This document shows positions 34,416 through 43,439 of a stretch of DNA of 64,000 nucleotides, piece after piece (position 1 is the stretch's first letter; every line of letters starts with the position of its first letter). The stretch covers positions 517,477 to 581,476 of the forward strand of contig NZ_HG315685.1 of the NCBI RefSeq assembly GCF_000455365.1. The letters are read 5' to 3'. Both the position numbers and the translations under genes were made by a program. The stretch comes from Halopiger djelfimassiliensis. Lineage in GTDB: Archaea > Halobacteriota > Halobacteria > Halobacteriales > Natrialbaceae. Below the pieces are notes generated by a model. The model searched no databases, was not told the DNA's origin, and was given only the letters and a program-made list of their open reading frames with translations.

Positions 34416-34889
34416 TCAATCGGGCAGGTAGCGAACGCTCAACACGCCGTCGGCGGGCGAACGACGCACCTCCACGCGGACCGCCTCGAGCCGGGCCGCT
34501 CGAGCGATCGTCTCCTCGTCCTCGAGAACGTCGGCGGCGGCGGACTCGACCTCGTCTTCGGGGACCCGGAAGACGTGGATCTCCCCGGTGCCGGCGCGTT
34601 CCGTCTGGACGAGATCGCCGACGTCGGCGTCGGCGGCCAACTCCGTGGCGCGTTGGGTCGGCTCGAGGTCGCTGTCGACGAGTTCGATCGAACGTCTGTC
34701 CTCGATCGCGATGACTTGCCAGGTGACCTCCAGCGGCGGGTCCGGCGCGACGGTCGCCTCGACGACGTCGTGGACCTCGAGGTCGGGGTTCGAGGCGAGG
34801 GTGTGAACCTGTGCGGTTTCGACGTCGCGGACGACGGCCGACTCGGGTTCGGCGTGGGTAACGACGAACGTGCCCGTCTTTTCTGCCAT
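34416..34889 (-). CDS. DUF5812-like haloarchaeal protein
   Basis: The ATG at 34889 (MAEKTGTFVVTHAEPESAVV) gives 157 residues; the frame is open to an ATG at 34937, but the family start fits MAEKTGTF. Core segments are 'RDVETAQVHTLASNPDLEVH', 'VVEATVAPDPPLEVTWQVIA' and 'RAGTGEIHVFRVPEDEVESA'. It resembles a family found across haloarchaea that I associate with DUF5812 (from memory). The first half looks like an OB/RNA-binding type beta barrel and the second half helical. No function is known; a nucleic-acid role is only a guess from the fold impression. Confidence 0.7.
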   Translation of the reverse strand: MAEKTGTFVVTHAEPESAVVRDVETAQVHTLASNPDLEVHDVVEATVAPDPPLEVTWQVIAIEDRRSIELVDSDLEPTQRATELAADADVGDLVQTERAGTGEIHVFRVPEDEVESAAADVLEDEETIARAARLEAVRVEVRRSPADGVLSVRYLPD

Positions 34890-34954
34890 GGGAGGGCGTA
34901 GGCGCGGGATCGTTTTCGGGGTTTCGTCTTCGGGCATACGGGCCGTCGTCCGAA

Positions 34955-35287
34955 TCAGTGTGCGGACATCTCGGAGACGACGTTGACGCAGTAGACGCCG
35001 GCGATGATGAGGAGGATGCCGACGAACCCGACGCCGTCGATCGGTTCGCCGAACACGACGACGCCAACGGCTGCGACGCCGACGATGCCAAGCGCGGCCC
35101 ACGTTCCGTACACGACGCCGATCGGTACGTCGGTAAGCGTCAGCGAGAGCAGATAGAACGCGAGGCCGTAGCCGACGACGACGCCCAGACTCGGCAGGGG
35201 TTCCGAGAACCCGTTCGAGAGCTTCAAGGCGGTCGTTCCGACGATTTCCGAGGCGATCGCGCCGGCGAGCAGTACGGACGGGTTCAT
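34955..35287 (-). CDS. Small multidrug resistance (SMR/EmrE-like) transporter
   Basis: The ATG at 35287 (MNPSVLLAGAIASEIVGTTA) gives 110 residues, the normal length; starts further upstream would add only a polar leader. Four membrane helices are clear, with the essential glutamate in TM1 ('AIASEIVGTTALKLSNGF'), 'GYGLAFYLLSLTLTDVPIGV', 'YGTWAALGIVGVAAVGVVVF' and 'GILLIIAGVYCVNVVSE'. SMR proteins export lipophilic cations or guanidinium-type compounds against proton flow, as dimers. It is divergent from the TrmB-family regulator at 35409, which could control it. Confidence 0.9.
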   Translation of the reverse strand: MNPSVLLAGAIASEIVGTTALKLSNGFSEPLPSLGVVVGYGLAFYLLSLTLTDVPIGVVYGTWAALGIVGVAAVGVVVFGEPIDGVGFVGILLIIAGVYCVNVVSEMSAH

Positions 35288-35408
35288 ACCGGTATCCTCG
35301 ATCTGTTCATGGATATACGCAGTGGAACGAACTGCCACTTTCGATCCGTTGCAGCGACTCCGCCCCGGTTTGCCGTACGTATTTAGTTGCGGACGGAAAC
35401 CACCACGT

Positions 35409-36197
35409 ATGACGGCGTTAGGCGAACTCGGGCTCTCGAGTTACGAAGAAACGGTGTATCGGACGTTGCTCGTGACGGGGGCGGTAACCGCAACCGAACT
35501 CTCGAACGCGAGCGGCGTCCCCAGAGGGCGGATTTACGACGTGCTCAACGGACTCGAGTCGCGCGGCTTCGTTCGAACGCAGTCGGACGGCCCGAAAACG
35601 TACGCCCCGGTCGATCCCGAGACGGTCGTCGACAGGCTTCTCGCGGAACGTGGCTCCGAACTGACACGGGAGTGGCGGCGCTACCGTGAACTCGCCGAAG
35701 CCGCTCGAGCGGATCGGCTTCCCCGGCCGCCGACGGAGAGTAGTTTCTGGCCCGGAACCCTCGGCGGTGACGACATGCGAACGGCGCTGTCCCAACACGT
35801 ACGGACGGCGACGGACAGCGTGCAGGCTGTCGTCGGGCCGCCCTACGAGAACGCGGCGTGGGAGACGCTCCAAGCGGAGTTTGCGGCGTTTTTCGACGGC
35901 GCAAACACGGATCTCAGCGTCGATCTCCTCGTCAGCCACGCGGTACTCGACGTCCTCCCCGAGACCTTCCCGCGGTTGCTCGCCGAGAGATCGGTCGACG
36001 TCTCCGTCAGAACGGTTGCGGACGTCGGTCTCTCGTTCGACGTGATCGATCGGACGGAGACGACCGTCGACATTCCCCATCCGATCGCCGGCGACGATCG
36101 ACTCGGGATCGTCGGCATCAACGACGCCGATATCGTCGCGGAGTTCGAGCGGCACTTCCAGCGGCTGTGGACCGGCTCGGAACCGGCGTTCGAATGA
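35409..36197 (+). CDS. TrmB-family transcriptional regulator
   Basis: A 262-residue protein from ATG 35409 (MTALGELGLSSYEETVYRTL). The N-terminal winged helix (about 8-75) is typical of the family: 'AVTATELSNASGVPRGRIYD' and 'VLNGLESRGFVRTQSDGPKT'. A coiled linker follows ('ERGSELTREWRRYRELAEAA'). The C-terminal region (about 110-255) has the phospholipase-D-like fold impression of TrmB effector domains. Haloarchaeal TrmB proteins control sugar metabolism genes, and pgi follows 80 bases downstream on the same strand, so a link to glycolysis or gluconeogenesis is possible. The divergent SMR gene is the other candidate target. Confidence 0.88.
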   Translation: MTALGELGLSSYEETVYRTLLVTGAVTATELSNASGVPRGRIYDVLNGLESRGFVRTQSDGPKTYAPVDPETVVDRLLAERGSELTREWRRYRELAEAARADRLPRPPTESSFWPGTLGGDDMRTALSQHVRTATDSVQAVVGPPYENAAWETLQAEFAAFFDGANTDLSVDLLVSHAVLDVLPETFPRLLAERSVDVSVRTVADVGLSFDVIDRTETTVDIPHPIAGDDRLGIVGINDADIVAEFERHFQRLWTGSEPAFE

Positions 36198-36278
36198 GCG
36201 CCCCGACTGCTTCAGCCGCTCGAGCAGTTCGAAACCCGTTACGGAACGCCTTTGACGCCGGCGGTCACGTGCTTTCCC

Positions 36279-37580
36279 ATGGACGTCGACATCGGTAACG
36301 CGCTCGCGTCGGTCGCGTCGCCGGGCGTTTCGAGAGCGGCCCTCGAGCGCCTGGACGAGCAGGTCGCGGACGCACACGAGCGTATCGAACGCGGAATGAC
36401 AAACGGAGAGCACGGCTACGAAGCGTTGAATCTCCCCCAGCGGACCGATCCGGACGAGATTCGGACTGCCGTCGAACCCGTCGCCGACGCCGACGCGCTG
36501 ATAACCGTCGGTATCGGCGGGAGCGCGCTGGGCGCGGCGACGATCACGAACGCGCTCGCGGATGAAAGCGACACCGAAACCGTCTTTCTCGACAACGTCG
36601 ACCCCGAGTGGGTCTCGAGTCACCTCGAGCGCCTGTCGCTCGAGGACGCGGCGATCAACGTCGTCTCGCGCTCGGGGACGACCGCGGAGACGCTGGCGAA
36701 CTTTCTGGTCGTCCGGGAGGCCTTCGAGTCGGCGGGCGTCGACTGGACCGAGCGAACGATCGTCACGACCGGCGAGTCCGGTCCGTTGCGAGACCTCGCG
36801 GAGCGTCACGACCTCCCCTCGCTGCGGGTTCCCGACGGCGTCCCCGGTCGGTTCTCCGCCCTTTCGCCGGTCGGGATGGTCGCCGCGGCCGTCTGCGGGC
36901 ACGATCTCGAGGCGCTGCTCGAGGGCGCTGCCGCCGAGGCCGAGGCGCTTGCGGGGTCGCTGTTCGACTGTCCGGCCTACGCCTACGGCGCGACGGCCTA
37001 CGCGCTTGATGCTCGCGGTGCCGGGACGAACGCGATGGTCCCGTACGCCGAGTCGCTCGAGACCTACGCCGAGTGGTTCGCCCAGCTGTGGGCCGAGAGC
37101 CTCGGCAAGGACGACCTCGGACAGACGCCGGTACGCGCACTCGGCGTGACCGACCAGCACTCGCAACTGCAACTCTATCGCGCCGGACCGCGTGACAAAC
37201 TCGTCACGTTCGTCACGCCCCAAGAGAGCGAGGACCGACCGATCCCCGAAACGGACATCGCGGACCTCGCGTACCTCGGCGACGCGTCGCTCGGGGGCCT
37301 GCTCGAGGCCGAGTTCGAAGCCACCGAAGCCAGCCTCGCCGCGGCCGACCGACCCAACGTGCGCGTGGAACTCGAGCGCGTCGACGAGTACGAGATCGGC
37401 GGGCTGCTCTACGGTATGGAAGCCGCCTGTGTTCTCGCGGGGGAACTCTACGGAGTGAACACCTTCGAACAGCCGGCCGTCGAGTGGGCAAAGCGGGCGA
37501 CCCGCGGACTGCTCGGGGGCGGCGAGTTCGACGAGGCCGAGGCCGTCGCCGAGAAGACGGAGCTTCGCGTCGAGCGATAA
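36279..37580 (+). CDS. pgi: Glucose-6-phosphate isomerase
   Basis: A 433-residue protein from ATG 36279 (MDVDIGNALASVASPGVSRA). Family motifs include 'ALITVGIGGSALGAATITNA' (sugar phosphate binding), 'INVVSRSGTTAETLANFLVV', 'DGVPGRFSALSPVGMVAAAV' and the second SIS-domain motif near 'ALGVTDQHSQLQLYRAGPRD'. A C-terminal helix carries 'YGVNTFEQPAVEWAKRATRG' with the conserved Gln and Lys. It interconverts glucose-6-phosphate and fructose-6-phosphate in gluconeogenesis and glycolysis. The length matches haloarchaeal Pgi. It follows a TrmB-type regulator, which may act on it. Confidence 0.94.
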   Translation: MDVDIGNALASVASPGVSRAALERLDEQVADAHERIERGMTNGEHGYEALNLPQRTDPDEIRTAVEPVADADALITVGIGGSALGAATITNALADESDTETVFLDNVDPEWVSSHLERLSLEDAAINVVSRSGTTAETLANFLVVREAFESAGVDWTERTIVTTGESGPLRDLAERHDLPSLRVPDGVPGRFSALSPVGMVAAAVCGHDLEALLEGAAAEAEALAGSLFDCPAYAYGATAYALDARGAGTNAMVPYAESLETYAEWFAQLWAESLGKDDLGQTPVRALGVTDQHSQLQLYRAGPRDKLVTFVTPQESEDRPIPETDIADLAYLGDASLGGLLEAEFEATEASLAAADRPNVRVELERVDEYEIGGLLYGMEAACVLAGELYGVNTFEQPAVEWAKRATRGLLGGGEFDEAEAVAEKTELRVER

Positions 37581-37739
37581 CGATCGGGCCGGGACGCGAT
37601 CGTCCGTCCAACGACGGGGTGTGGTCGTCCCGGTGGGCTCGGTCATATACGACAAAATGTCACGCGTTCCCGTGTCTCAGTGTTTCACAACGGTGACACG
37701 ATCGAAAAGCCCTAATCGATGTCCGGAGTACGTCGGCGT

Positions 37740-37967
37740 ATGGGACACAGTATGGGTCTCGACTACGGCCGGTGGACGAAAAACGGGTTCTTCCTCGGTC
37801 TCTCGATGGTTATCATCGGGGCCGCGCTCGCCGGACTCGGCACGTACGTGTTCGGTTCGATCCCCGCGTGGGAACGTACGCTCGCGATCGACATGATGCT
37901 CGTCGGAATCGCCGTCGGCTTCTCCGCGGTCTTCGGGTTCGGTATTTTGCTCCCGCTTACCGAATAA
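37740..37967 (+). CDS. Small two-helix membrane protein
   Basis: The ATG at 37740 gives 75 residues starting MGHSMGLDYGRWTKNGFFLG. Two hydrophobic segments are visible, about 17-42 ('FLGLSMVIIGAALAGLGTYV') and about 52-74 ('MMLVGIAVGFSAVFGFGILL'), linked by 'GSIPAWERTL'. Haloarchaeal homologues with the same 'DYGR.TK' start and 'LPLTE' end occur to my memory, without known function. It is not obviously linked to pgi upstream or the CPBP protease downstream. Confidence 0.68.
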   Translation: MGHSMGLDYGRWTKNGFFLGLSMVIIGAALAGLGTYVFGSIPAWERTLAIDMMLVGIAVGFSAVFGFGILLPLTE

Positions 37968-38101
37968 CGCGATCGGCTCCCTGATTTCGAGTCGCCGCCT
38001 CGAGTCTCGTTGCGGCCGTCTCCGGCGGCAACGAGTGATCGAGCGCGCGCGTGACCGTCCGGTTGCGGTGACCCTATGGTGGTCCGCCCGAAACGACACG
38101 T

Positions 38102-39220
38102 ATGAGCGAAACTGCACGGGCCGACGCCGGCCCGGCCGTCTCCGGTACCGTTCCCGGGATCGGTACCGTTTTTTCCGCGGTGGCGATGGCCACCGCGCTC
38201 GTCCCCGTTCGTCGCGGCGTCGACGACCCCCTCGTCTGGATGACCGCGGCGTTTGCCGTCGCAGCCGTCCTCGCGTTCCTCGCCAGCCGTCACGGTGCCC
38301 TCGAGCGCCGCGTGGCCGCCGCGGGCGGCGTTTGCTCGAGTCTCGCGGTCGTGGTGCTATCGGGATACGCCTTGAACCAGGGAATCGACGCTCCGGTCGC
38401 GCTTCCAGCGGTTTCGTGGTCGGTTCCGTTGCTCTTCGTCGGCTTCCTTGCGGCGGGGATCGCCGCCGGAGTCGGGGTCGCTGACTACTTCGGTATCGAT
38501 ACTGCCGGGCTCAAAACGCGAAGTCGAACGACGCTGGTACTCGGAGTATTCGGCGTCAGCGTCTTGTTCGTCTCCCAGTTCGTGATGACTCTGCTTGCGG
38601 TTCCGGCGATGGCCGCCCTCGGGGAGCTAACCCGGACGCAACTCGTCGTGATCGGACAGCTCGGGATGGCGCTTGGAACGGGTGCCGTCGCCGCCGGCTA
38701 TCTCGCCTTCCGTGAGTACGACCTGTCGTACATCGACCTCCGCGTTCCGAGCACGCGGGACGTGCTCTGGATCGTGGCCGGCATCGTCGTCCTCTTTGGG
38801 GCGCTCGCTGTAATCTCGCTGCTCTTTCGAGCGACCGGCGTCGAGAGCGCGGAGCACGGTACGGCCCAGCAAGCCCAGCAGACGCCCGAGATCCTGTTGG
38901 TACTGGTCCCGGCATCGATTCTCGTCATCGGACCGTTCGAGGAACTGCTCTACCGGAACGTGATCCAGAAATCACTGTACGAGACGTTCTCCCGCGTCGG
39001 GGCCGTCCTCGTGGGCAGCGTCATCTTCGCGTTCGTTCACGTTCTCGCATACGGGACTGCCGGTGCGGGACAGATCATCGCCAGTCTGGCCGTGATCTTC
39101 GGTCTCTCGCTCGTCCTCGGGGGGATCTACGAGCGGACCGATAACCTGTTCGTCCCGGCGCTCGTCCACGGCATCTACAACGCGGTGCTCTTTGCGAACC
39201 TCTATCTCACGTACGTCTGA
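38102..39220 (+). CDS. CPBP-family intramembrane glutamic protease (CAAX-protease/Abi-like)
   Basis: A 372-residue protein with about nine to ten membrane helices. The C-terminal CPBP domain (about 275-370) has the three catalytic motifs: EExxxR in 'FEELLYRNVIQKSLYE', FxxxH in 'IFAFVHVLAYG' and HxxxN in 'ALVHGIYNAVLFA'. The N-terminal half holds additional hydrophobic segments without known motif. Family members cleave near or inside membranes. In haloarchaea their substrates are unknown. It converges on nob1 with 62 bases between the stops. Confidence 0.88.
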   Translation: MSETARADAGPAVSGTVPGIGTVFSAVAMATALVPVRRGVDDPLVWMTAAFAVAAVLAFLASRHGALERRVAAAGGVCSSLAVVVLSGYALNQGIDAPVALPAVSWSVPLLFVGFLAAGIAAGVGVADYFGIDTAGLKTRSRTTLVLGVFGVSVLFVSQFVMTLLAVPAMAALGELTRTQLVVIGQLGMALGTGAVAAGYLAFREYDLSYIDLRVPSTRDVLWIVAGIVVLFGALAVISLLFRATGVESAEHGTAQQAQQTPEILLVLVPASILVIGPFEELLYRNVIQKSLYETFSRVGAVLVGSVIFAFVHVLAYGTAGAGQIIASLAVIFGLSLVLGGIYERTDNLFVPALVHGIYNAVLFANLYLTYV

Positions 39221-39282
39221 AAATCGGCAATTCACTCGCGGTCGACGAAGACGCCGATCACCGGACCGCACGGACCGGCGGG

Positions 39283-39741
39283 TTACGAGGGGTTCTTTCG
39301 TGCAAGCTCCGAACCGCAGATCGGACAGCGGTCCTTCTCTTCGTCGAACTCGCGCCCACAGCCCTGACACTGGTAGTGCCAGTGGCGCTGTTCTTCGATT
39401 CCCTCCCGGGCGATCACCTCGACGGCGACGTTTAACTTCTCCGCGACGTTTTGCATCGCGTAATCGTCGGTCACGAGCGTGCCGTCGAGTTCGAAACTCG
39501 CCGCGACGAGACGCACGTCGGTGTCGGACAGCACTCCGAGGTCGCCGGATTCCTTGGCCGCGCGCCGGACCTTCTCCGTGGTGTCGTCGTTCGGAATGTG
39601 GATGTGCATTCCCGACCCTTCCATCGCGTCGTAGCGATAGGCGCTCTCGTCCTCGAGTTCTTCGCGGACGAGGGGGATGGTTGCAGTCTGTTCTGTCGTG
39701 TGGAAATCGTGAATAAAAGCCGAGGAGTCGAGGACGTACAT
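39283..39741 (-). CDS. nob1: Endonuclease Nob1 (PIN domain plus zinc ribbon)
   Basis: A 152-residue protein from ATG 39741 (MYVLDSSAFIHDFHTTEQTA); an upstream start at 39762 is less likely. The PIN domain (about 1-105) has acidic active-site residues in 'MYVLDSSAFIH', in 'GVLSDTDVRLVAASFEL' and in 'TLVTDDYAMQNVAEKL'. A zinc ribbon closes the protein with 'YQCQGCGREFDEEKDR' and 'CPICGSEL'. Nob1 makes the mature 3' end of 16S rRNA during small-subunit assembly. The PRC-barrel gene lies 4 bases upstream on the same strand, so the two probably form an operon. It is divergent from infB, another translation gene. Confidence 0.9.
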   Translation of the reverse strand: MYVLDSSAFIHDFHTTEQTATIPLVREELEDESAYRYDAMEGSGMHIHIPNDDTTEKVRRAAKESGDLGVLSDTDVRLVAASFELDGTLVTDDYAMQNVAEKLNVAVEVIAREGIEEQRHWHYQCQGCGREFDEEKDRCPICGSELARKNPS

Positions 39742-39745
39742 ACCG

Positions 39746-39991
39746 TTAGCGCTGGACGACAATGTAGTCTTTCACCGCCTGAACGCGGCTGACGGGGACG
39801 AGAAACCGGCCGTCGTCGTCGACGTCGAAGTCGACCGACCGGGTCGAGAGCTCTTCGTCGGGTTCGATGACGAGGTTACGAAGCGTCCCCGACTTGAGTT
39901 CCATCGTGATGTTGTAGAGCAGTCCCAGTTCCGTCCCGTCGGAACCCATGACCGATTTGCCCGAGAGGTTTTCAGCGAGTATATCGCTCAT
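39746..39991 (-). CDS. PRC-barrel domain protein
   Basis: An 81-residue protein starting MSDILAENLSGKSVMGSDGT. It is a single PRC-barrel: 'GTELGLLYNITMELKSGTLR', 'NLVIEPDEELSTRSVDFDVD' and 'RFLVPVSRVQAVKDYIVV'. PRC barrels occur in RNA-metabolism and cell-division proteins; in haloarchaea CdpB-type PRC proteins act in cell division, while others are next to translation genes as here. It is the first gene of a pair with nob1, and its start faces infB across about 195 bases. A role in ribosome maturation is suggested only by this context. Confidence 0.87.
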   Translation of the reverse strand: MSDILAENLSGKSVMGSDGTELGLLYNITMELKSGTLRNLVIEPDEELSTRSVDFDVDDDGRFLVPVSRVQAVKDYIVVQR

Positions 39992-40185
39992 GCATACCCG
40001 TACTTACTAATCGGTATTAAACGGTGGGGGAGCGGAATTCTCGATCCCGGTCTTGCGGGGTCGATCGATACTCACGACCCGGCAGCGTTCGGAGTGGTCG
40101 AACCCGCCGGAACCGATGCTGATGACGATGGGTTTAACTACCGCTCTGCCGACGCCTTAGATAAGACCTTCTCGGGTGGTTCACC

Positions 40186-41985
40186 ATGTCGAATACGGAT
40201 ACGCGCGACCCCACATCTCTCAGAACACCGATCGTCGCCGTCCTCGGACACGTCGATCACGGCAAGACCAGTCTCCTGGACAAGATTCGCGGCTCCGCAG
40301 TCATCGAGGGCGAGGCGGGCGCGATTACGCAACACATCGGCGCGACCGCCGTTCCGCTGGATATCATCTCCTCGATCGCGGGCGACCTCGTCGACCCCGA
40401 CGACTTCGATCTGCCCGGGCTGCTGTTTATCGACACGCCGGGACACCACTCCTTTACCACGCTTCGTTCGCGCGGTGGCGCGCTCGCGGACATCGCCATC
40501 CTCGTCGTCGACGTCAACGACGGGTTCCAGCCCCAGACGCTCGAGGCGCTCGACATCCTCAAACGCTCCCAGACGCCGTTTATCGTCGCTGCCAACAAGA
40601 TCGACACCGTCCCGGGCTGGAACGCAAACGAGGACTCGCCGATCAACGACACCTACGAGTCCCAGTCCGACCGCGTGCGATCGCGCCTCGACGAGCAACT
40701 CTACGAGATCATCGGCAACCTCTCCGACGAGGGCTTTTCCGCTGACCTGTACTGGCGCGTCCAGAACTTCCAGCGCAACGTCGGCGTCGTCCCCGTCTCC
40801 GCGATGACCGGCGAGGGCGTGCCGGACCTGCTGACGGTCATGATGGGGCTGTCACAGCGGTATATGAAAGGGGAGATGGAGATCGACGTCGCCGGACCGG
40901 GCGTCGGGACCGTCCTCGAGGTCAAAGAGGAGAAGGGCTTCGGGAAGACGATCGACATCGTCCTCTACGACGGGACGATCAAGGAAGACGATACGATCGT
41001 CGTCGGCGGCCAGAACGATCCGATCGTCACCGACGTTCGTGCGTTGCTCCAGCCCCGGCCGCTGGCGGAGATCCGAACCGAGAGTCGGTTCGAAACGGTC
41101 GACGAGGTCGGCGCTGCGGCCGGTATCAAGGTCGCCGCCCCCGAACTCGAGGACGCGATGGCCGGCGCGCCGGTCCGTGTCGTTCGCGACCGCGACCGGG
41201 ACGAGGTCGTCCGCGAAGTCGAAGCCGAACTCGCGGATATCGCCGTCGATACCGCCGAGGAAGGGGTCGTCGTCAAGGCCGACACGCTGGGCAGCCTCGA
41301 AGCGATGGCCGACGCCCTAGACGAGGCGGAGGTTCCGATCGTCCGCGCGGAGGTCGGCGACGTCGCGCCGCGTGACATCGCGGTCGCTTCGACGGCCGAG
41401 GATCCGAAACAGCAGGCGATCCTCGGGTTCAACGTCGACATCCTCGCCGACGCCGAACATCGTGCCGACACCGAGGACGTGGCGGTGTTTACCGACGAGG
41501 TCATCTACCAGCTCGTCGAGGAGTACGACGAGTACGTCGAGGAGATCGAGCAGGCCCAGCAGGACACGATCCTCGAGAACATCACCCGACCCGCTCGATT
41601 CCGCATCCTGCCGGATCACACCTTCCGCCAGAACGATCCCGCGGTCGTCGGCGTCGAGGTCGATGCCGGCACCTTACAGAACAACTCGAACGTCGTGACA
41701 TTCGAGGGGAACGAGCCCGAGCGGGTCGGCCAGATCAAGGGGATTCAGGAACAGGGCGAAGACATCGACGCGGCCCGCAACGGGGACCGCGTCTCGGTCG
41801 CCATCGACGGGCCGACCGTCGGCCGCGACATCGAGGAGGGAGACCGACTCTGGACCGAGATTCCCGAGAAACACGCGAAGATCCTCGAACAGGAACTCGC
41901 GAGCGAAATCCCCGGCGACGAACTCGAGGCGCTGAACATGTACCTCGACAAACAGCGCAACCGGGATCCGTTCTGGGGCAAGTAA
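40186..41985 (+). CDS. infB: Translation initiation factor aIF-2/aIF5B
   Basis: A 599-residue GTPase. G1 is 'LGHVDHGKTSLLDKIRG', G2 lies near 'GAITQHIGATAVPLD', G3 is 'FIDTPGHHSFTTLRSR' and G4 is 'VAANKIDTVPGW'. Beta-barrel domains II and IV surround the alpha/beta/alpha domain III. It promotes subunit joining during initiation. No intein interrupts the G motifs, although inteins are common in haloarchaeal infB genes, which is worth noting. The upstream region contains 'ggtttaac' about 55 bases before the ATG as a possible promoter element. Divergent from the PRC-barrel/nob1 pair. Confidence 0.95.
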   Translation: MSNTDTRDPTSLRTPIVAVLGHVDHGKTSLLDKIRGSAVIEGEAGAITQHIGATAVPLDIISSIAGDLVDPDDFDLPGLLFIDTPGHHSFTTLRSRGGALADIAILVVDVNDGFQPQTLEALDILKRSQTPFIVAANKIDTVPGWNANEDSPINDTYESQSDRVRSRLDEQLYEIIGNLSDEGFSADLYWRVQNFQRNVGVVPVSAMTGEGVPDLLTVMMGLSQRYMKGEMEIDVAGPGVGTVLEVKEEKGFGKTIDIVLYDGTIKEDDTIVVGGQNDPIVTDVRALLQPRPLAEIRTESRFETVDEVGAAAGIKVAAPELEDAMAGAPVRVVRDRDRDEVVREVEAELADIAVDTAEEGVVVKADTLGSLEAMADALDEAEVPIVRAEVGDVAPRDIAVASTAEDPKQQAILGFNVDILADAEHRADTEDVAVFTDEVIYQLVEEYDEYVEEIEQAQQDTILENITRPARFRILPDHTFRQNDPAVVGVEVDAGTLQNNSNVVTFEGNEPERVGQIKGIQEQGEDIDAARNGDRVSVAIDGPTVGRDIEEGDRLWTEIPEKHAKILEQELASEIPGDELEALNMYLDKQRNRDPFWGK

Positions 41986-42023
41986 TCCCTCGCGTTGGAG
42001 CCGACCGTTCGGTGTGGCTACTG

Positions 42024-43100
42024 CTACTGGTCCGTGGTGACGACGTCTCTCGGGGAGTCAGCCGTCGCGGGTGAGACGCGACGGTACAGTCGCTCGAGGG
42101 CTTCCATCGTCCGGTAGACGGCGTACTGCTCGACTGCCGATCGCGTGTTTCGATCCGTTTCAAGACACGACTCGATGGCCGCGGCCATCGCCTCGCGGTC
42201 CCCATCGACGAAGCGCTCGCCGTTTTCGGGGCCGATCGTCCGATCGAACGGCGGGACGTCCGGAGCGACGACCGGCGTCCCGCAGGCGTTTGCCTCGAGC
42301 GTCGACAGCCCGAGCGTATCCGCCGTCGAGGCCGTCACGAAGACGTCGATCGAGGAATAGAAGTGCGGCAGCGCTTCTCTCGGGAGGAAATCCCGGATCG
42401 TCACGTTCGCCGGCTGCGCTCGCTCGAGTCGGTCCCGGAACGGACCGTTGCCGACGATGACGAACTCGTAGTCGGGACGGGTCGCCGCGAGGTGGAGGAT
42501 CTCATCGACGTTTTTCTCCATGCTGAGTCGACCGCTGTACCCGAGGACGGTCCGGTCGGGATACCAGTCCGCCCCGGTCGGCCGGAAGAACTCGATGTCG
42601 ATTCCGACGGGGAGGGGAACGTGTTCGACATCGCGACTGATCCGGTTCGTTGATGCGGTCACGACGTCGAAGCTCCGCAAGAACTCGGTTTCGGCCGGCA
42701 CGTAGAGGGTCCGGAGGAGGGACGCGACCGCCTTCGATTTCACGCTCTGGTGGAAGTACTCCTCGATCGGGGTGTGGTGTGTGTAAATCGCCGGCACATC
42801 GTGCTTCCGGGCGTAGTATCGGCCGAGGAGGCCGACCGCTGCCGGCCCGTGACAGTGGACGATGTCGAACTCGGGAAGCGTCGACGGACGACGGACCAGC
42901 GGGATCCGGTAGCCGGCGTAGAACGGGTTCGGGACGGACGGGACCGGAAACTCCCGCACGCCGGGTTCGTACTCGCCGTCCGGGTAGACGACGGACACCT
43001 CGTAGCCGCGCCGTTCCAGCTCCCGCCGCCAGAGGTCGATCGTGTACGTGACGCCGTCGATCTCGGGAAAGAAGCTGTCGGTAAAGAAGCCGACGTTCAT
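42024..43100 (-). CDS. Glycosyltransferase family 4 protein
   Basis: A 358-residue protein without membrane segment. The N-terminus 'MNVGFFTDSFFPEIDGVTYT' with the 'G' rich turn is the usual acceptor-side start of GT4 enzymes. The donor side includes 'RTVLGYSGRLSMEKNVDEIL', 'YEFVIVGNGPFRDRLERAQP' and the EX7E region 'TADTLGLSTLEANACGTPVV'. Similar haloarchaeal enzymes make glycolipids or glycan chains, and diacylglycerol glucosyl transfer is one known role for relatives starting this way. A surface-glycan role is possible because a sulfatase-fold protein follows upstream, but nothing fixes the acceptor. Confidence 0.87.
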   Translation of the reverse strand: MNVGFFTDSFFPEIDGVTYTIDLWRRELERRGYEVSVVYPDGEYEPGVREFPVPSVPNPFYAGYRIPLVRRPSTLPEFDIVHCHGPAAVGLLGRYYARKHDVPAIYTHHTPIEEYFHQSVKSKAVASLLRTLYVPAETEFLRSFDVVTASTNRISRDVEHVPLPVGIDIEFFRPTGADWYPDRTVLGYSGRLSMEKNVDEILHLAATRPDYEFVIVGNGPFRDRLERAQPANVTIRDFLPREALPHFYSSIDVFVTASTADTLGLSTLEANACGTPVVAPDVPPFDRTIGPENGERFVDGDREAMAAAIESCLETDRNTRSAVEQYAVYRTMEALERLYRRVSPATADSPRDVVTTDQ

Positions 43101-43439
43101 TCATATCATCCTCAAGGACACCGCTTCGTGGAATGGAGGGATTCGGTCATCGACTGCCTGTCCGTGACGGTCACGAGGGGGATACTGAATGCCGTTCGTT
43201 GCGGGCGCATCGCGTCGATCGACCCACCAGTACAAGACGCTCCAGCCCGTCACAAAGTAGGTGAGACTCTGTTGAAGGGTTTAACCAAGCAATTGAGATA
43301 GCATAGATCAAAATAGATCACTATTAACAGACGACAGTGACAAGCGAATCTCCCAACACGGATGAGCGGAACGTTATCCCGTAGATAGTAATTGTTGCCA
43401 CAATTACCACTTTATTGGATATTCTCACACTCGCCCCTC
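43101..43439. other. 339-base gap with AT-rich right half
   Basis: No gene is supported. The left half is GC-rich. From about 43280 the sequence becomes AT-rich ('gatagcatagatcaaaatag'), up to the small membrane protein. The piece 'gactctgttgaagggttt' near 43264 looked like it could be an insertion-sequence end, but I found no matching partner repeat or transposase, so I make no claim. Confidence 0.35.

Noticed and set aside
38102..39220. Idea that the CPBP protease marks a phage-defence (Abi) locus
   Set aside because: CPBP proteins are common housekeeping-like membrane proteases in haloarchaea, and the neighbours here are ordinary metabolic and ribosome-assembly genes without defence partners.
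43255..43300. Possible insertion-sequence end ('gactctgttgaagggttt')
   Set aside because: No inverted partner, target duplication or transposase fragment could be found nearby.
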